NCBI RefSeq assembly: GCF_030506205.2 | Contig: NC_133354.1 | Location: 30,146,288 to 30,210,287, forward strand | Length of the DNA: 64,000 nucleotides | Direction: 5' to 3' | Source: Paramisgurnus dabryanus | Lineage: Eukaryota; Chordata; Actinopteri; Cypriniformes; Cobitidae | In this document: positions 1 to 10,028 of the stretch, in pieces | Position numbering within the stretch: the first letter of the stretch is position 1 | Layout: the number at the start of each line of letters is the position of its first letter | Made by a program: the position numbers and the translations under genes | Notes under the pieces: generated by a model | Seen by the model: the letters and a program-made list of their open reading frames with translations, nothing else | Told to the model about the DNA's origin: nothing | Database searches by the model: none

Positions 1-214
1 ATTGTAATGGTTAATATATGTTGTAAATTTGATACAGTGTCGTTTTCCTGTGTCATAACAATAATTTATTATTCTTGTTTTACCTCAGGTTGTTATTTAT
101 TTATTTACTTGTTTATCTTTACTTATTGTTGAAATGTTACATTCTAATGCTTTGGCAATGCAAAAAAAAAATGTACTTTGTCATGCCAATAAAGCAGTTT
201 GAATTGAATTGAAT

Positions 215-220
<6 letters not shown>
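1..220 (+). repeat. 3' tail of an L2-type LINE
   Basis: The stretch resembles the 3' end of fish L2/CR1-group LINEs. It has a 'ggcaatgcaaa' block, then 'catgccaataaagcag', and ends in short tandem copies of GAATT at about 201-220, the simple-repeat tail typical of this group. No coding sequence is visible. The family call is from memory of fish LINE tails and is moderate. Confidence 0.45.

Positions 221-256
<36 letters not shown>
221..256. repeat. (GA)n microsatellite, left flank of Tx1 LINE
   Basis: An uninterrupted GA dinucleotide run of about 36 bp joins the GAATT tail of the preceding LINE to the 3' end of the Tx1-type LINE. On the LINE's own strand it reads (TC)n. A second run of the same dinucleotide flanks the other end of the LINE. 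Confidence 0.95.
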
Positions 257-262
<6 letters not shown>

Positions 263-402
263 TGATTTTTACAATCATTTATTACAACATTCTTTCTTCA
301 ATTAATTAAATAACTACACACTTAACAAAAAACAATAACAAAAAATAAAATAAAATAAATAAATAAAGTACATAAATAGTAAATAAAAAATTACATCAAC
401 TC

Positions 403-3400
403 TCATACAAAAAACAGTTCTTCATTAACAACTGAACAAAGAACATTACAACACCACTGAATTTCAAAAGCAGTTAACTTACCCATTAATTTATAAAAAT
501 AAAAATCAATAAGTATTCTTGACTTGACCATATTTTTAAAAACTGGCACAACATTTTGTCCTGATTTATCTTCTATCTTGTTCCTTCTAGTAATATAAAC
601 AGCATATTTTGCTTGTCCCACTAGAAAATTAATAATTTGACATTTTAACTTTTGTTTCGGACTATAAAAAAAACCAAGAATAAAATCTTGTTTTGTAAAA
701 CAAATATTAAAAAAATCAATAAAAATATTTAACAATTCAAAAAGAGGGTTAAGTCGATCACAGTCCATAAAACAATGAAAAATAGTCTCACGTTCCATAC
801 AGAAGGGACATTTATCACTTACACTGGGATTTAAAATAGATACAAAAGAATTTACAGCAATAGCTCCATGTAAAATTCGCCATTGTAAATCACCAAGTTT
901 TTTAATTAATGGTGGTTTGTACATTGCTCTCCAAACCGGCTTAGTTTCAGAATCAATTCTTAATTTTTCTCTCCATACTGTGTCTGTTTTGGTACTTAAA
1001 ATATGCTGGTGAATAACTTTTACAATACATTTATACAATCTTTTCCCTTCTACTTCACAAAAATCTATATATTCATTTATTTCTGATTTTAACAAAGGAC
1101 TAGTAACATAAGACTCATCTATAACAGGAGAAATCTCAATATCTGGAAAAAGATTTCTATTACTAGGGATTAAAGCTCCTTTACCAAACTCTTCTAAAAG
1201 TTCCTTCTCTTCATCAGTTAAAACCAAAGTCAATTTATCTAAAAACTTTTTTGCATATCGTGTTGATCTAATCCCTAAAAAAGTTGCTACTTTTTCAGGT
1301 CTCTGAAAATCATATCCGGATTCAGTTATGATGTCTTTTAACTTAAAAATCTTTTTACTACATAACAAATCTGTTAGACCAGGAAGGTCTTCTCCAGAAA
1401 CATCAAAACGAGCTCTAAAAATAAGTGGTTCTTCCAACAACCAATAAAGAGATGTGGCTGATTCCAACCACCGATGTTTAAAAAAACCCCACACCTTAAA
1501 CAAGCTTTGATAAAAAGTAGGAATTCCAGAAAAATTCAGTCTTTTATGATCCATTAGAAACAAAGTTAAGTCCATCTTCATATCACCCACTTTTCTCAAA
1601 ATGTTTAAAGCCAATGGCCTCCACACAAGTGAGTACGGTCCCATTAAAAGTTTTTGTATATATTGGAGACGGTAAGTGGCTTTTCTACATGCGAGATTTA
1701 CTAATCCTTGACCCCCTTCTACAATGGGTAAAAACAGAATGCTTTGAGTAGTCCAGTGATAATTGTCCCAAAAAAAGTTCACCAGTTCTCTTTGAATATT
1801 TACAAGAAGTCCATTTGGAGGGTCCAAACAAGCAAATTTATGCCACAAAGAAGATGCCACAAGATTATTAATGACAAGAATACGTCCTCTGTAAGACATC
1901 TGAGGAAGTAACCATTTCCATTTTTTTAATAGACCTTTAATTTTATCAAACATTCCTTCCCAGTTTTTCCTAATAAAGCTTTCATTCCCCAGGTAAACAC
2001 CTAGATATTTTAAGCCTCCTCTTTTCCAAATCAATCCTCCAGGTAAACCGGGAAGATCTCCACTCCAGTTTCCCACCAATATCGCTTCGCTTTTCCCCCA
2101 GTTGACTTTAGCAGAGGAAATAAGTTCAAAATCTTTAACAATTTTTCCCAACTTATTCACATAATCTCTTCCATTTACAAAAACAATAACATCATCAGCA
2201 TAAGCAGAAAGATGTATAGACTTATTACAATCAGGGAAAACCAAACCTTTTAAATTATCTCTTAACTTTTGGAATAAGGGTTCAATGGTTAGGGAATAAA
2301 GCATGCCAGACATGGCACATCCCTGCCGAACTCCTCTCTGGACTTTAAACGGAGCACTCAAACCACCATTAATTTTAAGAACACTCTCAATGTCACTGTA
2401 CATAGCTTTAATCATTGATATAAAAAAAGGATTAAAACCAAAAGCCTCTAAAGTATTCCATAAAAACAGATGTTCAACTCTATCGAAAGCTTTCTCTTGA
2501 TCAAGAGAAATTAATCCAGTTTTAATTCCCAAGAGTTTTGAAGCATCTAAAACATCTCGAATTAAAGCAATATTGTCGAAAATAGACCTATTAGGAATGC
2601 AATAAGACTGATCAGAATTAATTAATTGGCTTAAAACTTTACTAAGTCTTATAGCCAGTGTTTTGGACATAATTTTATATTCGGAACATAACAGTGAAAT
2701 AGGGCGCCAATTGCTGATATACTGAAGATCACCTTTTTTAGGTAACAACGTAATAACTGCTCTTCTGCAGCTCATTGGCAGTTGACCTCTTTCCAGGCTG
2801 TCATTCAAAACTGCCAACAAATCTTCTCCTATGACAGGCCATAGAGTTTTATAGAACTCCACTGTCAACCCGTCAATTCCTGGAGATTTGCCATTCTCCA
2901 TGCTCATCATGGCAGTATAAAGCTCTTGCAATGACAATGCCTGTTGTAGTTCATCGTTGGACTCCTCATCCACCTTAGGCAGTCCTTTAAGAAAATCATC
3001 AGCATCTGCACCCCATTCCATCAGTTCAGATTTATAAAGGTCAGAATAAAAATCTACAGCACAGCTACGTATATCAGCAGGCTCAGTAAATTCTTGTCCT
3101 GCGGCTGACCGTAAAGAAAAAATTATTTTACTTTGACCTTTTTTCATTTCCAAATTAAAAAAGAATTTAGAAGGAGCATCCATTTGAGTAACGGTTTGAA
3201 AACGTGAGCGAACTAAAGCTCCTTGGGCTCTAACTCCTAACAGGTCTATTAACATTGTTTTTTTATTTCTTAATTCATTAATATACTTTTTATTTTTTGT
3301 AGATGTTATAACCTCTTGTAAGGCAGCAATTTCCATCTCTAAAATCTTCATTGACTGTGCTATATCCCGAGTAACATTAAGAGTGTACTTTTGACAAAAA

Positions 3401-4380
3401 TCTTTTAAAAGAACTTTTCCACAATCCCACCATTGCTGCAAGGATCCATAAAAATGCTTTTGTTGCTTAAAAGTTTCCCAAAAAAATTTAAAATTATCTA
3501 TAAACTTCTCATCACTTAACAATGAATTGTTAAAAGTCCAGTATGCACTCTTACACTTAACATGCTTAATAAAAACACTGCACAAAACTAAACTGTGATC
3601 AGAAAACCCTGCTGGAATGATTTTACAGAATTTAAAAGCATTACGTTGATGCTGAACACTATAAATTCTGTCAAGACGTGCCATAGAGATAGAATGCTCA
3701 GTACTATGAGCCCAAGTGTACTGTCTGACATCTTGATTCACACTTCTCCATATATCACATAAATCGTGAGTTTCAATCAACTGTACTAATGTTTTCTGAG
3801 AAGCAGCATGTGGTTCTAGATGATTTCTATCTAGCTTATCATTAACAGTACAATTAAAATCTCCACCTATAAATAACAACTCTTCTGGATTTAAAGCTTT
3901 CAAAACAGCATCAACCTTTCTAAAGAAAATAACTCTTTCAAATCCTTTAGTAGGTGCATATAAATTCATAAGCACCATAGTGGTTTTTTCAAACTTTACT
4001 TTAATCTTTAAAAACCGACCTGCAATTATTTCATCCACTTCACAGGATATAGGTAAAAAATGTTTAGAAAACAAAACTGCAACGCCTCCACTTATAGGGG
4101 ATTTATGACTTAAGACAACTCTTCCATCCCATTCTTTTCTCCAATCGGTCTCATTTTTTAAATCACTATGTGTTTCCTGTAGAAACACAATATCAGTTTG
4201 CTTTTGCCTAATGAACTCATATAACATCATTCTTTTATGACCATTTCTGGCACCATTTATGTTTAAAGTTCCGATCTTAAAATTTGTCATATTTATTTTA
4301 GAGACCAGAACAAAAAAAAGGAGAAAAATAGCCAAAAGATTTATCTTTGGCAAAATCTTAGGAGTTGACAACTTCATCAT
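403..4380 (-). CDS. LINE ORF2: endonuclease and reverse transcriptase
   Basis: The 1325-residue open frame encodes the retrotransposition enzyme of the Tx1-type LINE. Residues about 32-270 form an exonuclease-endonuclease-phosphatase domain that nicks target DNA: LNINGARN at the start, FLQETH, GGDFN in the middle and SDHSLV at the end. The RT domain covers about 490-790 and includes SPGIDGLT, the QEKAFDRVEH block and the catalytic YADD near residue 727. A C-terminal cysteine/histidine patch (CPFCMERETIFHCFMDC) fits the usual zinc-binding tail. The first 30 residues are strongly hydrophobic and unlike an endonuclease. Met31 (codon at 4288-4290), directly before TNFKIGTLN, is a more natural start and would put ORF2 68 bp after ORF1. 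From the upstream Met the frame overlaps ORF1 by 23 bp. No stop or frameshift was found, so the copy may be recent. Confidence 0.93.
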   Translation of the reverse strand: MMKLSTPKILPKINLLAIFLLFFVLVSKINMTNFKIGTLNINGARNGHKRMMLYEFIRQKQTDIVFLQETHSDLKNETDWRKEWDGRVVLSHKSPISGGVAVLFSKHFLPISCEVDEIIAGRFLKIKVKFEKTTMVLMNLYAPTKGFERVIFFRKVDAVLKALNPEELLFIGGDFNCTVNDKLDRNHLEPHAASQKTLVQLIETHDLCDIWRSVNQDVRQYTWAHSTEHSISMARLDRIYSVQHQRNAFKFCKIIPAGFSDHSLVLCSVFIKHVKCKSAYWTFNNSLLSDEKFIDNFKFFWETFKQQKHFYGSLQQWWDCGKVLLKDFCQKYTLNVTRDIAQSMKILEMEIAALQEVITSTKNKKYINELRNKKTMLIDLLGVRAQGALVRSRFQTVTQMDAPSKFFFNLEMKKGQSKIIFSLRSAAGQEFTEPADIRSCAVDFYSDLYKSELMEWGADADDFLKGLPKVDEESNDELQQALSLQELYTAMMSMENGKSPGIDGLTVEFYKTLWPVIGEDLLAVLNDSLERGQLPMSCRRAVITLLPKKGDLQYISNWRPISLLCSEYKIMSKTLAIRLSKVLSQLINSDQSYCIPNRSIFDNIALIRDVLDASKLLGIKTGLISLDQEKAFDRVEHLFLWNTLEAFGFNPFFISMIKAMYSDIESVLKINGGLSAPFKVQRGVRQGCAMSGMLYSLTIEPLFQKLRDNLKGLVFPDCNKSIHLSAYADDVIVFVNGRDYVNKLGKIVKDFELISSAKVNWGKSEAILVGNWSGDLPGLPGGLIWKRGGLKYLGVYLGNESFIRKNWEGMFDKIKGLLKKWKWLLPQMSYRGRILVINNLVASSLWHKFACLDPPNGLLVNIQRELVNFFWDNYHWTTQSILFLPIVEGGQGLVNLACRKATYRLQYIQKLLMGPYSLVWRPLALNILRKVGDMKMDLTLFLMDHKRLNFSGIPTFYQSLFKVWGFFKHRWLESATSLYWLLEEPLIFRARFDVSGEDLPGLTDLLCSKKIFKLKDIITESGYDFQRPEKVATFLGIRSTRYAKKFLDKLTLVLTDEEKELLEEFGKGALIPSNRNLFPDIEISPVIDESYVTSPLLKSEINEYIDFCEVEGKRLYKCIVKVIHQHILSTKTDTVWREKLRIDSETKPVWRAMYKPPLIKKLGDLQWRILHGAIAVNSFVSILNPSVSDKCPFCMERETIFHCFMDCDRLNPLFELLNIFIDFFNICFTKQDFILGFFYSPKQKLKCQIINFLVGQAKYAVYITRRNKIEDKSGQNVVPVFKNMVKSRILIDFYFYKLMGKLTAFEIQWCCNVLCSVVNEELFFV

Positions 4381-5599
4381 CTTTACTCATTTGTTTCTTA
4401 AGTTTGTTCACAAGTTTTCTTAAACGATAAACTTCTACATCTTGAAAAGCTCCCTCCTTCATAAGATACCTCACATCATTAACAAATTGTTTGCAATCAG
4501 GAAAGAAATCTTCAACTTGCACCCCTTTCATTCCTTTAGTTTCTTGTAGAAACTTGCTGATGTCTTCAACTCTATATAAACAAATCAAGTTTTCATTTTG
4601 AGAACTAGCAGACAAATTTGAGCACTGGGACATATTTGAATCAGATGAATCTCTATCGCTATCTGATTCCACATTCTCATTAGCACCCTCATCCTTCTTG
4701 ACTTGTTTATTAGCCTTTCTACAGCTTTTTTTCTTTCTTTTAACTGGGACTTTAAAGACAACTTCTGCTTCATTCTCAAATTCAACATCATTGTCTTCAA
4801 CACCAATTTCATCAGCATCTACCATGCAAACATTTTCAGAAGATTCAGCCTGTTCATCAGACATCAAACCAATGTCATTAGACTTAGTAACAGTCTCTGT
4901 TATTTCAGTTTCAATCTCAGCAGCTACCAGCACAATCGGCTCAGGTTCAGCGGCTTCCACTACAGACGTACCAGCAATACTCGCGTCACTCGCGATCTCA
5001 ACCGGAGCATCAGCTGACACCTGCTCAGAGTTTCCACTAGCCGCTTTTTTGGGACAATCACGAACAAGATGTCCGATTTTTCCACAACTAAAACATTTAA
5101 TTGTAGTGTCAGATGTTGCAAAAACTGTGTAATCGAAACCATCAATTTTAAATTTTAAAACCAGATCGATGTCATCAATTCCGTTATTCAACACCATGAA
5201 AACCTGTCTTCTAAACGAAATTAGGTGTTTCACCAGCGGAGACTTGCACCCGAGAGGGATTTTCCTAATAGGGGATACCAATTTACCATAGCGAGATAGC
5301 TCTCGCACTAGTACTTCGTCTCTGATAAAGGGAGGTATATTAGACAGTATAACCCTTTTAGACGGGCTACTCAAAGGCATAACAGGCACGAGTGAACCAT
5401 TCAACACTACGCCGCTTTGCACAGCATCATTTGCTTTTTCAATTGATTTAAAAAAAATAACAATTGCACTGTTCATTCGCGATGCCGACACAATATTATC
5501 ATGTCCCACTATCTCCCCCACCCCTAAACAACACTGTTCTACACTGACTTTAGACTCCACTTTCACCCCATGGCGACGGGTTAAGTTTTCAAAACTCAT
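4358..5599 (-). CDS. LINE ORF1: RNA-binding zinc-knuckle protein
   Basis: This 413-residue protein precedes the endonuclease/RT frame of the same element and is expected to bind the LINE RNA in a ribonucleoprotein. Residues about 20-165 show an RRM-like pattern (VILSNIPPFIRDEVLVRELS and a following basic strand). A CCHC zinc knuckle follows with C169, C172, H177 and C182. Residues about 190-330 are acidic and low in complexity. A basic KKKSCRK patch lies near 290, and the last 70 residues look helical and may self-associate. The start Met is the first in the frame and follows a 200-bp leader. It resembles the gag-like ORF1 of fish Tx1 elements. A Gag of an LTR element is excluded by the absence of LTRs and protease. 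Confidence 0.88.
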   Translation of the reverse strand: MSFENLTRRHGVKVESKVSVEQCCLGVGEIVGHDNIVSASRMNSAIVIFFKSIEKANDAVQSGVVLNGSLVPVMPLSSPSKRVILSNIPPFIRDEVLVRELSRYGKLVSPIRKIPLGCKSPLVKHLISFRRQVFMVLNNGIDDIDLVLKFKIDGFDYTVFATSDTTIKCFSCGKIGHLVRDCPKKAASGNSEQVSADAPVEIASDASIAGTSVVEAAEPEPIVLVAAEIETEITETVTKSNDIGLMSDEQAESSENVCMVDADEIGVEDNDVEFENEAEVVFKVPVKRKKKSCRKANKQVKKDEGANENVESDSDRDSSDSNMSQCSNLSASSQNENLICLYRVEDISKFLQETKGMKGVQVEDFFPDCKQFVNDVRYLMKEGAFQDVEVYRLRKLVNKLKKQMSKDDEVVNS

Positions 5600-5803
5600 C
5601 GTGTTTTAAGTCGTCGTGCTCCCAGCGCAATGCTGGTCGCAGACGCAAAAACACGTCTAAAAACCAAACAGCCGAAACACTTCAACACATAAAACACAAA
5701 CACACAAATACAAAAAGATAGAAGATAGAAAAAAGTTTTTAGCATACAGCTACAAACGCACTCACCCACACCGCTCTCCGTTCACACTCCCAGCATGCAC
5801 TCT

Positions 5804-5806
<3 letters not shown>

Positions 5807-5860
<54 letters not shown>
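5807..5860. repeat. (GA)n microsatellite, right flank of Tx1 LINE
   Basis: An AG dinucleotide run of about 54 bp adjoins the 5' end of the LINE. With the run at 221-256 it brackets the element and probably represents the two halves of one original TC/GA microsatellite target. Confidence 0.95.
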
Positions 5861-5863
<3 letters not shown>

Positions 5864-6395
5864 AACGCGTATTCACTATCATACACAATAAGTAAATATG
5901 TTGTTTAATGTTTCTCTGAAGTTTCAAATGAATACGAGGAGTTACAAGATAGAGAGTGAGAGACTGACAGAAACGCGAATGAGTTCAATCACAATAAACT
6001 TAAACATGTCATTTGATCTGTTTCTCTAAAGTTTAAGCATTAAAAGTGTTGTTTTATTACAGATCATTTAAATGTGCTCATGTGGTTTGGTCAAAAAGAA
6101 AACTTCTGAGTGTTTGTGGACGTGTATTTTATTTGTAACATGCTGAAAATCATTGTGCCTGTTTAAAACACTGGAGCATGAGACCTAAAAGTCTTTATTT
6201 TTATTCCACAATGTTCCCCATCTGCTGATAAACATGTATTTAGTATGCATAAAACAGATGATTGACTTTTTAAACTTGTTCAAATATATAATGCTTAACA
6301 TCGCTTACTAACTTCTTTCGTGAGAGAATCTACCTCTTGATGCTCCGACTTGTCTATAGCGCGAGTGCTTGAGACTCCGCCCACCTGAGCAGCTC
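5861..6395. other. Unassigned spacer
   Basis: This AT-rich stretch lies between the GA tract and the Tc1 copy. A phrase of the type 'tgtttctctgaagttt' occurs twice (about 5909 and 6019), suggesting an old short duplication. No gene, RNA or recognisable element was seen. Confidence 0.4.
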
Positions 6396-7375
6396 ATTTG
6401 GATTTAAAGGGATACACACAAAAACGGTGCATGATCTACTGGGATTTTCCTGCACAACCATGTCTAGGGTTTAAAGAGAATGGTCCGAAAAAAAGAAAAT
6501 ATCCAGCGAGTGGCTGTTCTGTGGGCGCAAATGCCTTGTTGATGCCAGAGGTCAGACGAGAATGGGCAGACTGGTTCGAGCTGATAGAAAGGCAATAGTA
6601 ACTCAAATAACCACTCGTTACAACCGAGGTATGCAGAAGAGCATTTCTGGACACACAACACGTCGAACCTTGAGGCGGATGGGCTACAGCAGCAGAAGAC
6701 CACACTGTGTGCCACTCCTGACAGCTAAGAAGAGGAAACTGAGGCTACAATTTGCACAGGCTCACCAAAAGACATTAGAAGATTGGAAAAACATTGCTTG
6801 GTCTGATGAGTCTCGATTTCTGTTGAGACATTCAGATGGTGGAGTCAGAATTTGGCATCAACAACATGAAAGCATGGATCCATCCTGCCTTGTATCAACG
6901 GTTCAGGCAGGTGGCGGTGGTATAATGGTGTGGGGGATATTTTCTTGGGCTCATTAGTACCAATTGAGCATCGTGTCAATGCCACAGCCTACCTGAGTAT
7001 TGTTGCTGACCATGTCCATCCCTTTATGACCACAGTGTACCCATCTTCTGATGGCTACTTCCAGCAGGATAACGCGCAATGTCATAAAGCGCGAATCATC
7101 TCAGACTGGTTTCTTGAACATGACAATGAGTTCACTGTACTCACCAGATCTCAATCCAATAGAGCATCTTTGGGATGTGGTGGAACGGGAGATCCGCATC
7201 ATGGATGTGCAGCCGACAAATCTGCAGCAACTGTGTGATGCTATCATGTTAATATAGACCAAAATCTCTGAGGAATGTTTCCAACACCTTGTTGAATCTA
7301 TGCCACGAAGGATTAAGGTAGTTCTGAAGGCATACAGGGTCCAACCTGGTACAAGTAAGGTGTACCTAATAAACT
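6396..7375 (+). mobile_element. Degenerate Tc1-like DNA transposon
   Basis: The block matches the body of a fish Tc1/mariner element and ends near 'aaggtgtacctaataaa' (about 7357-7373), a familiar terminal phrase of one Tc1 family. The transposase frame is broken several times. Clear full-length terminal inverted repeats were not identified, so the boundaries are approximate. Confidence 0.75.
6562..7340 (+). pseudogene. Tc1 transposase pseudogene
   Basis: Transposase-like sequence runs through at least two reading frames. The DNA-binding part includes ITTRYNRGMQKSISGHTTRRTLRRMGY-like text. The three catalytic acidic positions are all recognisable: WSDESRF (first Asp), YFQQDNAQCHKA (second Asp, in another frame) and SPDLNPIEHLWDVVE (Glu, in a third segment), which fits DD34E spacing. 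The frame shifts near 6945 and again near 7130, and there is an in-frame stop at about 6955. It is a dead copy with no intact product. Confidence 0.82.
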
Positions 7376-8567
7376 GTAGAGTGTATAAGGTTTGTTTGCT
7401 TTGAGAGCCACTGACTGACATGAGCCGAGCTGAGAAACAGCCAATCAGAGCACAACATAGACCATTTTTATTCTGGGGACAAATCCTAGGGTTGAAAATT
7501 GACATGTAAAACTGTTTCTGGATAATATTTGCAATTAATATGTAGATATCAGAGAACTATTTAACATATTGTATCAATGCATTGTTTGTCACAATTTTAA
7601 TATTGATCAGATTTGTATGTGATGATTTAAAAGGTGCTTTATATATGTTGGTTCAGGGGTAAAACTGCTACCTAATATGAGCCATGGTTAGTCAAACCCT
7701 AACGCTGATCCTTCATCTAAAACATGAAGACCATGGGTGCATCCCAATTTAGGGGCTGCGGCCTTCCAAGGCCATATTTAAAGGCTAATGACTTCACCAG
7801 GCATTTTTCCTGGTGACAAAGAACATTGTTGTAGTTGAGACCAGCTGATTCATGTTCGAGTCAAGTTCAAGACCAGCATTGGTCAAGTCTGAGTCAAGTT
7901 CGAGACCAGAAAGTGTTTAGTCCGAGTCAAATCTATGACCAGAGAGTGTCGAGTCTGAGTCAAGACAGAGTCCAGATAAAGTTGATCTCAGACTATTAAT
8001 TAAAACAATAAAATTGGCACTATACACCACCTAAACTACCTCATGATACCTTATAATCCTACTTTATTCTGCTGGAAACATTTCTGATTGCGTGTGAAAG
8101 TAGTTATTTGTGTAACTATCAGTCATACATGTTTAATAAACAAAAAAAAAAACGTAAGATAATAATTATGATCCTAGGCACGATTTATTTTCCATTGTCA
8201 CCAAAAAGGCTACTAATTTAGATTTCATCAAATACATTTTCGGGGTGGAGCTTGAGATTTAGATTTCATTTTCCAGTTGTTTCATTTGCCAGAGGTGATT
8301 GTGCTCCCAAGAATGAATCCTGAGTGAACATCTCATTCCCTCTACCAGGGAACAGAGACTACAATTGTAAAATGGTTTAACATTGCATATGAAATGTATA
8401 AGACAGTTACAAAATTAATACACACCACTGTCATTGGTGAAGTTGTTGTAACTGAATACACCTGAGAAGCTGAAACTCATGGTTATTGTAAGGCCCAATG
8501 CATTTTTACGCCAGTGTGATCTGGGCCAATTAGTGTAGTGAAAATAATGTGTTCTGAACTATCAAGC
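7376..8567. other. Repeat-rich spacer
   Basis: No gene was seen. At about 7736-7790 there is a phrase 'gcatcccaatttaggggctgcggcc' type, a common end of small fish DNA elements. At 7850-7985 there is a short imperfect tandem repeat described separately. The remainder is AT-rich and unassigned. Confidence 0.4.
7850..7985. repeat. Imperfect tandem repeat with GAGTCAAG core
   Basis: About four units of roughly 33 bp begin with 'gagtcaag' and contain 'gagaccag'. The core word resembles the CAAGTC-rich interior of the hAT element at 21416-22474, so this could be a remnant of a related element. Confidence 0.6.
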
Positions 8568-8575
8568 ATCTATAC

Positions 8576-8769
8576 CGGGGATGGGAAACTTAGGTCCTGG
8601 AGGGCCGGTGTCCTGCAGAGTTTAGCTCCAACCATAATTAAACACACCTGAAGCAGCCAATTAAGGTCTTACTAGGCATACTAGAAACTTTTAGGCAGCT
8701 GTGCTGAGGCAAGTTGGAGCTAAACTCTGCAGGACACCGGCCCTCCAGGACCGAAGTTGCCCATCCCTG
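8576..8769. mobile_element. Small non-autonomous hAT-like element
   Basis: This 194-bp element has inverted ends (cggggatgggaaact / its near complement ending in catccctg) and long imperfect inverted arms around 'ggtcctggagggccggtgtcc'. It is flanked by a perfect 8-bp duplication, ATCTATAC, at 8568-8575 and 8770-8777, the hallmark of hAT transposition. It has no coding capacity. It lies 106 bp upstream of a hydroxylase exon, inside an intron. Confidence 0.9.
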
Positions 8770-8875
8770 ATCTATACTATTACACTTCAAAGACAAATTA
8801 AAATAGTGCTTAAATATTTCTTTAAATATTATCTGATTTACATTATTATATTGAATGTACTTATTCACACTACAG

Positions 8876-9021
8876 ATCCTTTACATGTGAGAGATCTGCC
8901 TGCATGTTACGCAAACACAATAGAGAGCATGAAGACGTGGGACTGGACATCAAAGACCATCAATCTCTTTGAGAGCCAACCAATGCAAAACAAATATGAG
9001 GCTCTGTGCACAGGGAAGCAG
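8876..9021 (+). CDS. P4HA exon (linker before catalytic domain)
   Basis: The exon follows a 'cacactacag' acceptor and ends CAG|gtactg. It starts at the second base of a codon and ends on a complete codon. It encodes DPLHVRDLPACYANT and later NKYEALCTGKQ, matching the 'YExLC' segment that precedes the catalytic domain in P4HA proteins. The linker after LC is shorter than in human P4HA1. Confidence 0.85.
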
Positions 9022-9129
9022 GTACTGATGGCAAGTTCAACCTGAACATTTCTTTCTTCTTCGTATTATCCAATTTAGTGTTTTTCTAATTTTACATGTG
9101 TTTATATACAGTATGCTCATATACAGTAT

Positions 9130-9600
9130 ACACATAACCATTTTTAGAGGGACATTTAAATACTTTTAGTTACAAACCCCAAAGTAAACAATGACGCGAG
9201 TTATCGTTTTCAACGTAAATCTCTTTTCTTGGACTACAACAAACACATTGATTGCAGTCAACAGTTTACTTCCTGGGATTGGTCACGTAATGAAGAACGA
9301 CATTATCATAGTTCCCCCTGCTTGTACTCACAGCCTGTAAGTTAACTCCTGTTAGCAAACAAATCTTTTAAACATGGTGTGGAGCGTCACATTTCCGACT
9401 GACATCAGATCAGAGGTATTCAGACCAATCACAACATACAGATTAGCTGGCCAATCAGGGACAGTTTTGTACAAAATCTGTGCGTTTCAGGAAGACAATC
9501 TGGAGCTACAAAAAGGTACGTTTTTTAAGCATAAACTACGTAAACACATCGTTTTATACCAAATACACAAAATAACGTTGTTTGAAATAGTAGCTGACGA
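9130..9600. repeat. Common cyprinid interspersed repeat in an intron
   Basis: The block with 'actcacagcctgtaagtta', 'ctgacatcagatcagaggta' and 'gctggccaatcag' resembles a very frequent zebrafish/carp repeat of uncertain class. It contains an AG/GT-bounded 25-bp segment at about 9491-9515 that looks like a mini-exon, but it belongs to the repeat and breaks the protein alignment. Confidence 0.55.
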
Positions 9601-9657
9601 TCAGCTTTGTACAGTTGTGAACATTAACGTAAATTCATTTTGCATGACTGTTTGTAG

Positions 9658-9825
9658 AAACCACAGATGAAGAGAAAACTAGTGTGCAGGTACAGGACAG
9701 CTAACCAGATGATGTATGCCCCTTTCAAAGAGGAAGAGGAGTGGCACCAGCCAATGGTTTGGAGATATCATGACTTCCTTTCAGACAGAGAGATAGACGT
9801 CATCAAAAGACTGGCCAGACCAAAG
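9658..9825 (+). CDS. P4HA exon (start of catalytic domain)
   Basis: The acceptor is 'ctgtttgtag' and the donor AAG|gtaaat; both borders are phase 0. It encodes KPQMKRKLVCRYRTANQ, then APFKEEEEWHQP and RYHDFLSDREIDVIKRLARPK, the conserved entry to the P4HA catalytic domain. Confidence 0.92.
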
Positions 9826-10028
9826 GTAAATAAAAATGAAACAGATATCTGTTAAACCTATGCCTGTGAATAATTTCTTCTTGAAGTCAATTATTGAATT
9901 ATTTTAGATTTTTACTATTAACACACAGACATATTACAATTCATGGAAGATATATTCCCATAATACTACTACTAATAAAATGACTGTAATACATATTTAA
10001 CAAAAATCTTTTTTATATTTGTTTGTAG

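Larger units (their letters stand above)
257..5806 (-). mobile_element. Tx1-clade non-LTR retrotransposon in a (GA/TC)n microsatellite
   Basis: This looks like a full-length two-ORF LINE on the minus strand. The 5' leader is about 5600-5806, ORF1 4358-5599, ORF2 403-4380 and the 3' UTR about 257-402, ending in a short A-rich stretch. Both ORFs are open end to end. The architecture (zinc-knuckle ORF1, then an AP-like endonuclease and RT in ORF2) matches the Tx1 branch of the L1 superfamily, which includes sequence-specific elements. Both ends abut GA repeats (221-256 and 5807-5860). This is what insertion into a TC microsatellite would give, as described for the Kibi type of Tx1 element. Exact termini cannot be fixed by eye because the target is repetitive. 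Confidence 0.85.

Noticed and set aside
4698..5132. Plus-strand 144-residue serine/threonine-rich frame
   Set aside because: It is the antisense of the acidic low-complexity region of LINE ORF1.
5739..5927. Serine/leucine-repeat minus-strand frame
   Set aside because: It is the translation of the GA microsatellite.
9491..9515. AG/GT-bounded 25-bp mini-exon between two hydroxylase exons
   Set aside because: The flanking exons already join in phase 0 with a sensible protein, and the segment belongs to a common interspersed repeat.
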